Below are positions 48,156 through 53,600 of a stretch of DNA of 64,000 nt, in pieces. The translations under genes and the position numbers were made by a program. Origin of the DNA: Cristatella mucedo (lineage: Eukaryota; Bryozoa; Phylactolaemata; Cristatellidae); contig WPIO01000017.1 in the NCBI GenBank assembly GCA_009760855.2, forward strand, positions 6,066,501 through 6,130,500, written 5' to 3'. Each line of letters opens with the position of its first letter. Within the stretch, counting starts at the first letter, position 1. Under the pieces are notes generated by a model. That model made no database searches. It saw nothing but the letters and a program-made list of their open reading frames with translations, and was not told the DNA's origin.

Positions 48156-50131
48156 GCAGTCTGCCCGGGCACTTGCACACTCTAGCTGCCCAATCGTCGG
48201 ATTGCTTACGTGTGAAAATTGCAATCAGCAGTAGCAGGATTTGAACCCGAGATCGGTAGTTCCCGACTCCTCAGCCATGTCTTGTAATCGGCATACTTGC
48301 AAACGCCTGCCGATGTGGTACAAGCCTGGCCTACTACACGAGCTTATTAAATGGAACCATTCAAACATAGCACGGACTGCAGATATTCGAGCTGAGAGCT
48401 GCTAGGTGTGGGGAAGGTCAGGGTAGTAAGCGATGGTTGCTGTAGCCTCTGCTCTACGGGGGGGGGGGGCATGCAAGAATAATGGCATTAGCTTGTGTGT
48501 GTGTGTGTGTGTGTGTTCTACAGGTAGTAGCATCTCTGTTGGTACTTTCAATACGTAGCAGATGAAAATGAGCTTTCATTTGACATGATAATGATACAGC
48601 ATTGTTTTTAGCAGAAGAGGCTCTTGGAGAAGCGCTTGCGCTTGTTTAAATTTCCGTAGCTAGATCGAGGCCGATCCAGTCTCGCTAAGGAAGCAATATG
48701 ATTTTATCTTCTCACTGAGCTGCTGCGCCCACAACTAGCTAGACAATTGCCACTCAACTTTGCCATTACATTAAGGGTATGTCCTATCATGCTGTGTAGC
48801 CCACACTGGGCATACGGTGCTGCCATTGATCGGCTCAGCCTCCTCCCTGCCTCCCCCTATCGGCAGCTCATTCCCTGACAAGGTGTTTCACGACCTGATC
48901 ATTTCCATATATTCGGCCGACAATAGTGAATATCCATGCTTCAGATGCGTGTTTTTATTCATTACAGTGCGACTTGGTATCAGAAGCTTGACTATCTGCT
49001 GAGTATTGTGCGGCCAAGTACAAACATTGATTGATTGTGTCAATACTTCCGAACCACACCCACTCGTCACGGGGTGGTGGCTAGAATGACTCTAAAAAGG
49101 GGTCATTAGCTGCTAATCATGTGCAGCACGAACCATGCACCTAGCAGGCTACTATGCATGCAAGTAAAAAGAAAATGAACCAGTAAAACTGAGTAGCTAG
49201 GAGGACTGCAAGTCGAAGCCACACTTAATTTGGCATAGGAAGCTTTCGGCAAGCAATGCTTGTGCTTCTCCTGCGCACTGCTGCTAGAGATTCGGGTGTA
49301 TCGTCTGACAGTCGCCGACCGAAGGCCTCATCACTAGCACAGCACGAGTCTCAGTCCTGCCGCCGAATCTTGCTGCAGGGTCTCATCAGGTGCCTGCCCG
49401 GGAAGCTGCTCGCGGCTATCTGTGAGCGCTACTGCCGCTGGTTTAGGCATTGTCGCAGCGGCATGCCCGATCTGACCGTGTGGAACACCGGCGACCGAAC
49501 GTTCAAGGTGAGTCGGCGTCCCAAGCGTGACTCGCAAGCTCGCCGGATGCCGGGCAACTCCCTCCCTCGGCTGGGGGACGCGTGAGATGGCGTCACGGCT
49601 GGTAGGGGTGTAACAAACAGATCGTCTGCACAGCCACGAACGCCGACCAGACGGTGGGCGTTCGTGGCTGCGCAGACGATCTGTAGACGATGCATGCGTG
49701 CTCGTGCATTTTCGCGTAAGCACGCGGCACATGCTGATGCAGCTGAACGCACTTCGAGGTGCCACACACGTAGGACAGATATCGTTCGTGCAGGTGATCG
49801 AGGTCAAGGGGCCCGGCGATCGGCTGTCCAACAAGCAGATACTGTGGCTCGATTATCTCCACAAGCACGGGGCGGCGGTCGAAGTGTGCTACGTCGAAGG
49901 TCAGTTGCTGGCACTTTCGGCGACGGCAGTGGCAGCGCGTCCGAAGCCCCCCCCCCCCCCCCGCTCTTGGTGCTTTCGGCCACTGTGCCCCTCTGTGCTC
50001 TGCCCAGTTCTGCCAGTCAGGCGTGCCTCATCTCGTGCTGCTTGTTGCTCGTAGGGGTCGGGTCGAAGAGGCTTCGGCTGCCTAAAGAAGGGTCGGCGGC
50101 AGCGGCCGCTGCCCGGCGAAGCGCCACCTGA
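11519..50131 (+). CDS. FAN1: FAN1: FANCD2/FANCI-associated nuclease 1, complete, 14 coding exons
   Basis: FAN1 is a nuclear 5'-flap endonuclease/exonuclease that acts in interstrand-crosslink repair. Fourteen exons join in phase to 2613 nt (870 residues plus stop); human FAN1 has 1017. Order: disordered N-terminus (1-200); FAN1 NTD with SAP helices (201-360; [24 protein letters not shown]); TPR-like helical region (about 400-610; [23 protein letters not shown]); VRR-NUC (about 645-858; [39 protein letters not shown]). Catalytic E672, D798, E813 and K815 match human E834, D960, E975 and K977 with identical spacing. The zinc-binding UBZ finger and the SPYF MLH1-binding motif of the human N-terminus are not seen. 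The start is the only ATG in frame (G at -3 and +4); upstream in-frame codons lack ATG. The gene ends 174 bp from the convergent UBASH3-like stop. Confidence 0.96.
12354..12494 (+). CDS. FAN1: FAN1 exon 2
   Basis: Acceptor TTTCTAG, donor G/GTAAAC, phase 1 to 1. It encodes [16 protein letters not shown] and the following [16 protein letters not shown] helices, which align without gaps to the human NTD. It is separated from exon 1 by only 114 bp. Confidence 0.95.
12981..13147 (+). mobile_element. tRNA-derived SINE copy
   Basis: The box-B-like GCGGGTTCGAGTC (13037) is followed by a body with GGGCAATCCTTCATTGC and GGTGATAACCACTAGGGCTC. The end is ATAAATGAGGGTGTTAAA. The same order occurs near 19.6 kb (+) and, reversed, near 28.7 and 35.6 kb. 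Confidence 0.75.
14146..14210. repeat. AT and CA/TA dinucleotide array
   Basis: An imperfect (TA)n, (CA)n, (TA)n composite within FAN1 intron 2. Confidence 0.95.
17851..17889. repeat. (TG)n microsatellite
   Basis: About 19 uninterrupted TG units in FAN1 intron 2. Confidence 0.98.
18893..19106 (+). CDS. FAN1: FAN1 exon 3 (SAP region)
   Basis: Acceptor ATTCAAG, donor AA/GTGAGT; starts in phase 1 and ends in phase 2. It encodes [19 protein letters not shown] and [13 protein letters not shown], the two helices of the SAP-type DNA-binding element. The loop between them ([10 protein letters not shown]) differs from the human one. Confidence 0.95.
19330..19490 (+). mobile_element. LINE 3' tail fragment
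   Basis: It carries the terminal hairpin-type block (TAAAGTGCATAGAAATAAAA, then a GGGTGCTGAGC arm) followed by TTATTATTATT. It is a diverged relative of the other LINE ends in the window. Confidence 0.55.
19575..19757 (+). mobile_element. tRNA-derived SINE copy
   Basis: The head has box B GTGGGTTCGAATCC (19648). The body is GGGCGATCCTTTATTGCCAC followed by GTGGTGACAGCC. The 3' end is ATATAAAATGAGACTGTTAA. This is one of the best-preserved copies in the window. Confidence 0.8.
20640..22590 (-). mobile_element. LINE family 2 with decayed reverse transcriptase
   Basis: On the minus strand, 22330-21578 encodes RT palm and fingers blocks: [46 protein letters not shown] (motif A) and [11 protein letters not shown] (motif C). 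21577-21218 and 21215-20688 continue through [30 protein letters not shown] and LWNSLP to the 3' end near 20640. Motif B (the PQGS block) is missing: the frame jumps from RRVTS to IYIQPLG, implying an internal deletion. There are stops or frameshifts at 21578 and 21217. Its upstream part (22340-22590) matches 4140-4400 of the copy at 3.8-5.0 kb. Confidence 0.88.
24019..24150 (+). CDS. FAN1: FAN1 exon 4
   Basis: Acceptor TGCTCCAG, donor AT/GTGAGT, phase 2 to 2. It encodes [19 protein letters not shown] and [13 protein letters not shown], aligning with the human segment that ends in ILLLFSL. Confidence 0.95.
24400..24998 (-). mobile_element. LINE family 2, 3' fragment
   Basis: It is colinear with 20640-21210: the same 3' end, the block around TAGCATGGGCGTAGCAGCTC, and the segment AGCTAGGTACGAAGGAGCCA. 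The frame is destroyed by many indels. Confidence 0.8.
25600..25740 (+). mobile_element. LINE 3' tail fragment
   Basis: The block TTGTAAAGCACCTAGATAAT followed by TTAATTCTCTTTGGGCAC and then AATAATAATA resembles the terminal hairpin and tail of the other LINE copies. It is related to the copy near 58.8 kb. Confidence 0.6.
26498..26596 (+). CDS. FAN1: FAN1 exon 5
   Basis: Acceptor TTCTTGTAG, donor CG/GTGAGT, phase 2 to 2. It encodes [20 protein letters not shown] and [13 protein letters not shown], matching the human block LVNLGRMEFPSYTINR and its continuation. Confidence 0.95.
26597..27211 (+). other. FAN1 intron 5 (615 bp)
   Basis: No repeat or internal gene recognised. Confidence 0.6.
27212..27346 (+). 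CDS. FAN1: FAN1 exon 6
   Basis: Acceptor CCTGCTAG, donor GA/GTAAGT, phase 2 to 2. It encodes the helical segment with [18 protein letters not shown], corresponding to the human MANGNWEEAKELAQ repeat region. Confidence 0.93.
27347..27703 (+). other. FAN1 intron 6 (357 bp)
   Basis: GC-rich, with no repeat recognised. Chance open frames run through it. Confidence 0.6.
27704..27932 (+). CDS. FAN1: FAN1 exon 7 (TPR-like region)
   Basis: Acceptor CCTGCACAG, donor CAG/GTGCGC; starts in phase 2 and ends in phase 0. It encodes [29 protein letters not shown] and [16 protein letters not shown]. Residue Y539 stands where human FAN1 has Arg706 of the basic pocket that binds the 5' phosphate; the adjacent W540 is conserved. 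Confidence 0.96.
27933..31098 (+). other. FAN1 intron 7 (3166 bp)
   Basis: Contains a minus-strand SINE (28630-28790) and a weak + LINE tail (about 28960-29035). Nothing else was recognised. Confidence 0.65.
28630..28790 (-). mobile_element. tRNA-derived SINE copy
   Basis: In reverse orientation: box-B-like GTGGGTTCGAATCCTG (28732-28747), then the body with AGTTTATTGCC, and the 3' end ACGAGGCTGTTGAATCAGCC at 28637-28656. Confidence 0.7.
31099..31254 (+). CDS. FAN1: FAN1 exon 8
   Basis: Acceptor CTTTTGCAG, donor GAG/GTGAGC, phase 0 to 0, 52 codons. It encodes [20 protein letters not shown]575 replaces the human pocket residue His742. The region after SLYQRA is shorter and more divergent than in human FAN1. 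Confidence 0.95.
31782..31843. repeat. (CA)n microsatellite
   Basis: About 31 uninterrupted CA units in FAN1 intron 8. Confidence 0.98.
31925..32860 (-). pseudogene. Decayed Tc1-like (IS630/Tc1/mariner) transposase
   Basis: Read on the minus strand from 32860: an N-terminal part with [12 protein letters not shown] and a helix-turn-helix-like segment (frame 32763-32521). This is followed by TDESKFTVY (near 32455-32430), the motif around the second catalytic Asp. Next come [12 protein letters not shown] and [13 protein letters not shown], then [14 protein letters not shown] (near 32155-32110), the region of the third catalytic acid. An ATSY end precedes the 3' flank. In-frame stops and frame changes disrupt it, so it is a fossil. 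The flank at 31925-32040 resembles 54560-54660, beside the second Tc1-like remnant. Confidence 0.85.
33950..34600 (-). mobile_element. LINE family 1, 3' part
   Basis: From the ATT-type tail and hairpin (33965-34015) upstream through CATG-rich 3' UTR units (34030-34165) into the RT C-terminal frame ([16 protein letters not shown], minus, near 34320-34270). Further blocks extend to about 34600 with frameshifts. Confidence 0.8.
35490..35665 (-). mobile_element. tRNA-derived SINE copy, near full length
   Basis: On the minus strand: head with TAGCCAACGGGGTTAGG (box-A position) and GCGGGTTCAAGCCCTG (box B). The body is GGGCGATCCTTTATTGCCC and GTGTTGATAGCCACTAAGG. The 3' end is ATATAAATGAGGTTGTTAAA. 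It serves as the reference copy for the family in this window. Confidence 0.82.
35728..36100. mobile_element. LINE family 1 copy with internal inversion
   Basis: 35728-35838 is the 3' tail with hairpin in minus orientation. 35845-36095 is the C-terminal RT segment in + orientation ([41 protein letters not shown]). The CATG-rich UTR between these parts is missing. The arrangement fits a 5'-inverted insertion with a junction deletion. Confidence 0.65.
36098..36335 (-). mobile_element. LINE family 1, 3' end
   Basis: An AAT tail (36098-36126) is followed by the hairpin (GCGCC pairing with GGCGC arms around AGAGATTAAGTTCTCT on the minus strand). The CATG-rich UTR then runs to about 36335. Confidence 0.8.
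36718..36753. repeat. (TC)n microsatellite
   Basis: About 18 TC units in FAN1 intron 8. Confidence 0.98.
37369..37543 (+). CDS. FAN1: FAN1 exon 9
   Basis: Acceptor TCGCACAG, donor G/GTATTC (weaker than the others); starts in phase 0 and ends in phase 1. It encodes [10 protein letters not shown] and [20 protein letters not shown], matching the human entry into the nuclease domain (SVEELALAHY). The segment after [10 protein letters not shown] is poorly conserved. Confidence 0.94.
37687..38055 (-). mobile_element. LINE family 1, well-preserved 3' end
   Basis: Eleven AAT units (37687-37719) precede a hairpin with perfect GCGCC/GGCGC arms on the minus strand. CATG-rich UTR units follow (37850-37925). 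The start of the coding C-terminus runs to about 38055, where the element stops. Clean tail and hairpin suggest a young insertion. Confidence 0.85.
38407..38556. repeat. (TC)n tract with regular GTCTC interruptions
   Basis: About 150 bp of CT repeats, with G interruptions spaced 8-14 bp apart in the first third. Confidence 0.97.
38880..38906. repeat. Short (GA)n tract
   Basis: GGGAGAGAGAGAGAGAAAGA-type purine tract in intron 9. Confidence 0.9.
40000..40090 (+). repeat. Tandem duplication of about 43-45 bp
   Basis: Two adjacent copies share GAGNGTCCTAG, CTGTGGAAC and CACTTCATCATCTCATTT. The words RVL..LWNSL in one frame suggest the source was a LINE C-terminal segment. Confidence 0.75.
40520..40580 (-). 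mobile_element. tRNA-like SINE head fragment
   Basis: On the minus strand, AAGTGGCCTGCTGACTC resembles box A and CAAGGTTCGAATCCCC is a good box B about 35 nt downstream. No intact acceptor stem is seen. Confidence 0.45.
41119..41218. repeat. (GA)n tract
   Basis: About 100 bp of GA repeats with GGAA interruptions in the second half. Confidence 0.98.
42260..42575 (-). mobile_element. LINE family 1, diverged 3' end
   Basis: AAT-rich tail (42260-42275), hairpin region (42285-42330) and a shortened CATG UTR. Coding blocks up to about 42575 (VPTTLE and GDRAI-like on minus) are heavily mutated. Confidence 0.7.
42645..43085 (-). mobile_element. LINE family 2, 3' fragment
   Basis: Starts at the family 2 3' end (TAATGTTTCTCTGTCTG on +) and is colinear with 20640-21215, including CAGTTCAGCTAGGTATGAAG. 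An internal part has been deleted. Confidence 0.75.
43225..43440 (-). mobile_element. LINE remnant, third variety
   Basis: In one minus frame the words [18 protein letters not shown] and [12 protein letters not shown] appear, the usual post-RT block, but the DNA is not closely similar to families 1 or 2 here. Confidence 0.5.
43604..45065. repeat. Large inverted repeat: two 371-bp arms around a 720-bp spacer
   Basis: The left arm 43604-43974 and right arm 44695-45065 are reverse complements of equal length with only a few mismatches seen by eye. Examples are one base near 43673 and three near the outer end at about 43621-43628. The spacer (43975-44694) contains a LINE tail (44150-44270) and otherwise unique AT-rich DNA. 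Inside each arm is a 9-bp hairpin (left 43804-43828). No transposase or convincing target duplication is seen. Confidence 0.95.
44150..44270 (+). mobile_element. LINE 3' tail inside the inverted-repeat spacer
   Basis: GTAAAGTGCTTAGAAAGAGC, then a GGGCACTGTAAACG arm and TTATTATTATTAC, match the shared 3' end of the other LINE copies. Confidence 0.65.
47252..47451 (+). CDS. FAN1: FAN1 exon 10 (nuclease core)
   Basis: Acceptor CCTACACAG, donor GAG/GTGTGC; starts in phase 1 and ends in phase 0. It encodes [20 protein letters not shown] and FMNGINDTF, one of the most conserved stretches of the family. It holds the first catalytic Glu (E672). Confidence 0.97.
47452..47580 (+). other. FAN1 intron 10 (129 bp)
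   Basis: Short GC-rich intron with GT-AG ends. Its open frame is continuous with exon 10 but unlike the family. Confidence 0.85.
47581..47679 (+). CDS. FAN1: FAN1 exon 11
   Basis: Acceptor ACGTGCAG, donor AAG/GTAGGT, phase 0 to 0, 33 codons. It encodes [17 protein letters not shown] and [13 protein letters not shown], matching human WVAATWHEQEG and VSWDRF. Confidence 0.96.
48072..48153. repeat. (GA)n tract
   Basis: About 80 bp of GA repeats with one AAAG interruption. Confidence 0.98.
48230..48300 (-). mobile_element. tRNA-like SINE head fragment
   Basis: On the minus strand, ACATGGCTGAGGAGTCGG (box-A-like) is followed by TCGGGTTCAAATCCTGC (box B). No full cloverleaf can be formed. Confidence 0.5.
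49379..49507 (+). CDS. FAN1: FAN1 exon 12 (catalytic Asp)
   Basis: Acceptor CTTGCTGCAG, donor AAG/GTGAGT, phase 0 to 0, 43 codons. It encodes [29 protein letters not shown] and TFK. D798 is the catalytic Asp; R790 matches human Arg952 of the 5'-phosphate pocket. Confidence 0.97.
49508..49793 (+). other. FAN1 intron 12 (286 bp)
   Basis: Short intron dominated by the 28-bp hairpin at 49617-49684. Confidence 0.85.
49617..49684. repeat. 28-bp stem hairpin with a 12-nt loop in FAN1 intron 12
   Basis: Arms 49617-49644 and 49657-49684 are reverse complements with a single mismatch (A14 of the left arm). The loop is GACCAGACGGTG. On the opposite strand the mismatch would be a U-G wobble, making a nearly uninterrupted RNA stem. 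Confidence 0.97.
49794..49899 (+). CDS. FAN1: FAN1 exon 13 (ExK motif)
   Basis: Acceptor TTCGTGCAG, donor G/GTCAGT; starts in phase 0 and ends in phase 1. It encodes [20 protein letters not shown] and [10 protein letters not shown]813 and K815 complete the PD-(D/E)xK site, 15 and 17 residues after D798, exactly as in human. Confidence 0.97.
50055..50131 (+). CDS. FAN1: FAN1 exon 14 (terminal)
   Basis: Acceptor GCTCGTAG, entered in phase 1. It encodes [14 protein letters not shown] and an Ala/Arg-rich tail, stop TGA 50129-50131. VGSK aligns with human VGAK near the C-terminus, supporting this as the true last exon. The 9-residue poly-Ala/Arg end is lineage-specific. Confidence 0.85.
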
Positions 50132-50305
50132 GTGAAGCGCCGGTGGCCGCCACGTGAGGAGCTCGCTGCAGTCCCCAATATCATGCTGCCTCGAGAGGAA
50201 GCTCACGCCGAGAAGGCGCCGAGGCTGAAGCACTGCACGGGTTGAAGGAAGTCAGGGTGCGCGCCGCGGGTGCCATGCGTCGCACCCGCGGACGGATCAA
50301 GCTTG

Positions 50306-50643
50306 CTAGGAAGAGAATATATCCAAATCGAGCGCTTTGTTGTCGCGGTGCGACAAAGCTGGGATGGGCGACTTGTGGAACTGCCACTTGGCCTTCGCCG
50401 GGGCGTGCTCGGAGGCTAGCGATGCGATGCCGTCGGGGTCGTTGTCGCCTCTGCCGTCGTCCTCGACCCTGCCGGCACCGGCCTTGCCGGCACATCCGAA
50501 CAGAACCGTTGCACAGTAGGGCATGCGATTGATGATGTCCAGAAACGACAGCTGATCGCGAGGCTTGCCGTGCATGAGCCTGCGGGTGCACACCTCGGGC
50601 GTGGCGGCGTGCGAGACGAGGAGCACGCAGGGGCTGCCGCCGC
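50306..50643 (-). CDS. UBASH3-like terminal exon
   Basis: Acceptor TTGTTGTAG, entered in phase 1, stop TAG at 50308-50306. It encodes GGSPCVLLVSHAATPEVC, then PRDQLSFLDIINRMPYC, and near the end KWQFHKSPIPALSH. Between MPYCATVLFGC and WQFH lies an extra segment of about 35 residues rich in Gly, Ala, Asp and Glu. It is absent from vertebrate UBASH3, where the two blocks are only a few residues apart. Confidence 0.93.
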
Positions 50644-53600
50644 CTACAACAAGAGGTGCCAAGCAGCGATGTCATTAACAAGATATTGGAAGACGATTAT
50701 TGGCCAGTTGCTGTCTGGCCCCCCCACGGTCCCTATTGATGAGACGTTGCCCAACTTTCATCCCCCCCCCCGACTCGAGTCTACAATTGCTGTGCAGTCT
50801 CTTCATCGGGCTGTCGTTGCTGTCGATTTAATAAAATGCATGATTATAGAGTACTATTGCTATTTGATTCCTCCAAACTATCAGGTGAGCTAACTGCATG
50901 ATGGCAGCATTCATTGTATGCCGAGTGTTGGATCTTTTTTTATTGTAACAACTGGTGATTGATGGATGCCTGATGAATTCCGACTACAAGGTTGCAGGAT
51001 TTGCCAGCTGCTGCTGGTGGACATAATAAGCTGGTCAACGACCAGAATGTATCTACCCAGATAGCAGGTTTGGCAGGCCTGCTTGGTTGCCGAAAAAGCT
51101 CTTACTAGGTAGTCATAGTGTAACTTTTAAGATAACTTGAAGGCTTAAAATGTTGTGAAGGTTTTTCACCAAGGTTTCGAACACCTTTGCAGTTGCCGCG
51201 TTGCTGACTTGTATCAGATTAACTGGGGCTTGACAGTCTCCAGTGTGCTGAAAGGGACAGTGGCCAGTTACTTATCCATACAGTCGCATGATATATGCAA
51301 TCTAGCCACTACGTCTTACTGAAGCACAACCGCAGCAGCTTACAGTCCTGCGCCCGACCAAAGCTTGCGTGCATGCTTTTGGCATGCTTATGAAACAACT
51401 TGCCATCGGATAGACTGCTCAAGCCGCCCTTGTGCGATTCCAAAATGCTCGTGGCCAGTCTGTGACTGCGGTCGTAGTAGGCTTTCAGGCTTTCGGCTGG
51501 GTCTAGCATCGTTTGATAGGAACTGTATCCAAGATCGATATGGTAGCCCTGGTCCCTCAGGTCGGATGGTGTCATGAATACGATGTCGCTCTTATTCCTG
51601 TACCATCCCATCCACTCGAACAGTCCTTTTTCCACCCGAATATCAAGTGGATGAGGCAGTACTGCAATTAAAAATGGCCGGATGCAGTTTTTAACAGCAT
51701 CTTGAGCAGGCGGAAACTAAGATCGACAAGAACATTGACATCAGCCGACAGCATGCTATTTCCAACAGCTGACAGTCCAGAAGAATCAACGCACCTTACC
51801 GTATAAAGCTACGGCCTTGCTCCAGTTGTTTCTATAAAGACTGGGAATGCCCACTCCACCCTTTGTTTTTTTTTTAATATGAAGACCGTGTAAATAATTT
51901 TGCGATAAGTGAGAGTGTCACTGTGTTATGGATTCAGTCGCTACTTGTGCTATAGAGCTGAAGATTTATTTTCAGAATTACTATCACACCTAAACACTAT
52001 GAGCAACAGTCACCGCTCATGCGTTGGATGTGTTGATGGAATAAATTGTGTTCTGAAAGTAATGAGTACATATATCTAGGAAAGCCATGGGGACATGTGT
52101 GCTTCATGATGTGGACGGTAGCAGGTGCAGAGACGTTTTTATCACTGCAATTTGTAAAATACGTCGGCTATAGCTTGATCAAGATGATGCACGGAATCAA
52201 AAGTTGCAACTTCAGCATTGGAATTTTGCTTCCATCAGTCAGAAAGGTTGCATTTCTGCTGAAAGAATTTCTCTATTACACAACGGCCAGGCACTGATGC
52301 ATATAAAATATGTATCTTCGTTTCTGAGTAAGTAAGAGCTATAGCTGTATTACAGAAATGCAAAATACGTTTCTCCAGGTTAATCCAACGCCTCCAGTCA
52401 GAATAATATGTCGGATGTGATAAACTGATATCAACCAGTAAAGCAATATTAAACACCAGCTCAAAACGGCAAGCCCATTGTTGGTATACATGGTTCAGAC
52501 AAATACATAGCGTACACAGCAAATTATGTTTGGGGCTTATTCCAGACATTCGATGCATCCCGATTTACTTTCTTCTTTTGCTTACTTAAAGTGCAGAAAA
52601 TTGGCTGCAAACTACTCCGGCATTTTACACAGGTGCTATCGACCTTATCGCAATTATCTTAGGCCACGTGATAATGTGGACACTGACCCGGACAACTCCT
52701 GATCTCAGGCCATGGCCATCTTGGTTCCATATAGTGTGAGCCTGCGGGGTGTGCCTGCAAGCGTAATGCTCGAGTATTTCAACAGCCAAAAATTACTTAA
52801 TTATCTGCTGTATCACGGTCCCTAATTACGGTTGAGTTAGGAATTTGGGTCCCGTTATTAAGTCTAAAATTATCAAAAAGAAACAATTGCACTGGAAGGT
52901 AGATTAGCTGAAACATAGAAGTACCCGGAATACCTTCAAATTCTGTGAAGAATGGTGGTCATAGCATGTTAGACCAACCGGGATTGATGTATGCAGCAGC
53001 ACTGGTGTGACTCATAAGGCTGAAGATTGGTAGAATAGTAGAGTGGACCCAACACGTTTCTACCTCTAGCCTAATCGGTATTACTTGAGCGGTATAACTC
53101 TCAAAAGAAGCATAATTGGATCGTTAGTATAAAAAAAATAAAGATTGGCTGGTTCAACCCTTAGATTGCAGTAAAAGAGCCACTCTGCTGGCACAGGTCT
53201 CGAATGACCTAGGTAATTAGTTACTAGCACCTTACCCCCTAAGACTGAGGTGGCAACAAATCCCCCAAAAGTGCTCCATGGCAAGCAAGTTGCCATAACA
53301 CCGGAGCTGCTAAGGGAAAATGTTTGCTCGCTCGCTAGCATTTGTAAGAAGTATTTCGGTTGTCTTGACAGGAAGTTGTAATTATGCTTGTGACTGGATT
53401 ATCTAAACAAGAGGTGCCAATGATCGGAACCACCAAAAAGGTGAGACAAGCGGCAAAATTTCACACAACTACCGCCACTTCCATGCTACTCACTACCTCA
53501 ACTGCTCTCCTGACTCTGCTATGCTTCCCACTTTGTCTTTGTTGCTTGAGACGAAGTCTATTGGCAACCGAATACGTACCGACAGCCACTTAGGATGTGT

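Larger units (their letters stand above)
47680..49378 (+). other. FAN1 intron 11 (1699 bp)
   Basis: Contains (GA)n (48072-48153), a tRNA-like head (48230-48300, minus), a G run near 48458 and a short (GT)n near 48496-48516. Confidence 0.75.

Noticed and set aside
48230-48300. Functional tRNA gene
   Set aside because: Box A and box B words are present but no complete cloverleaf, anticodon arm or acceptor stem can be drawn; the same applies near 9.6 and 40.5 kb.
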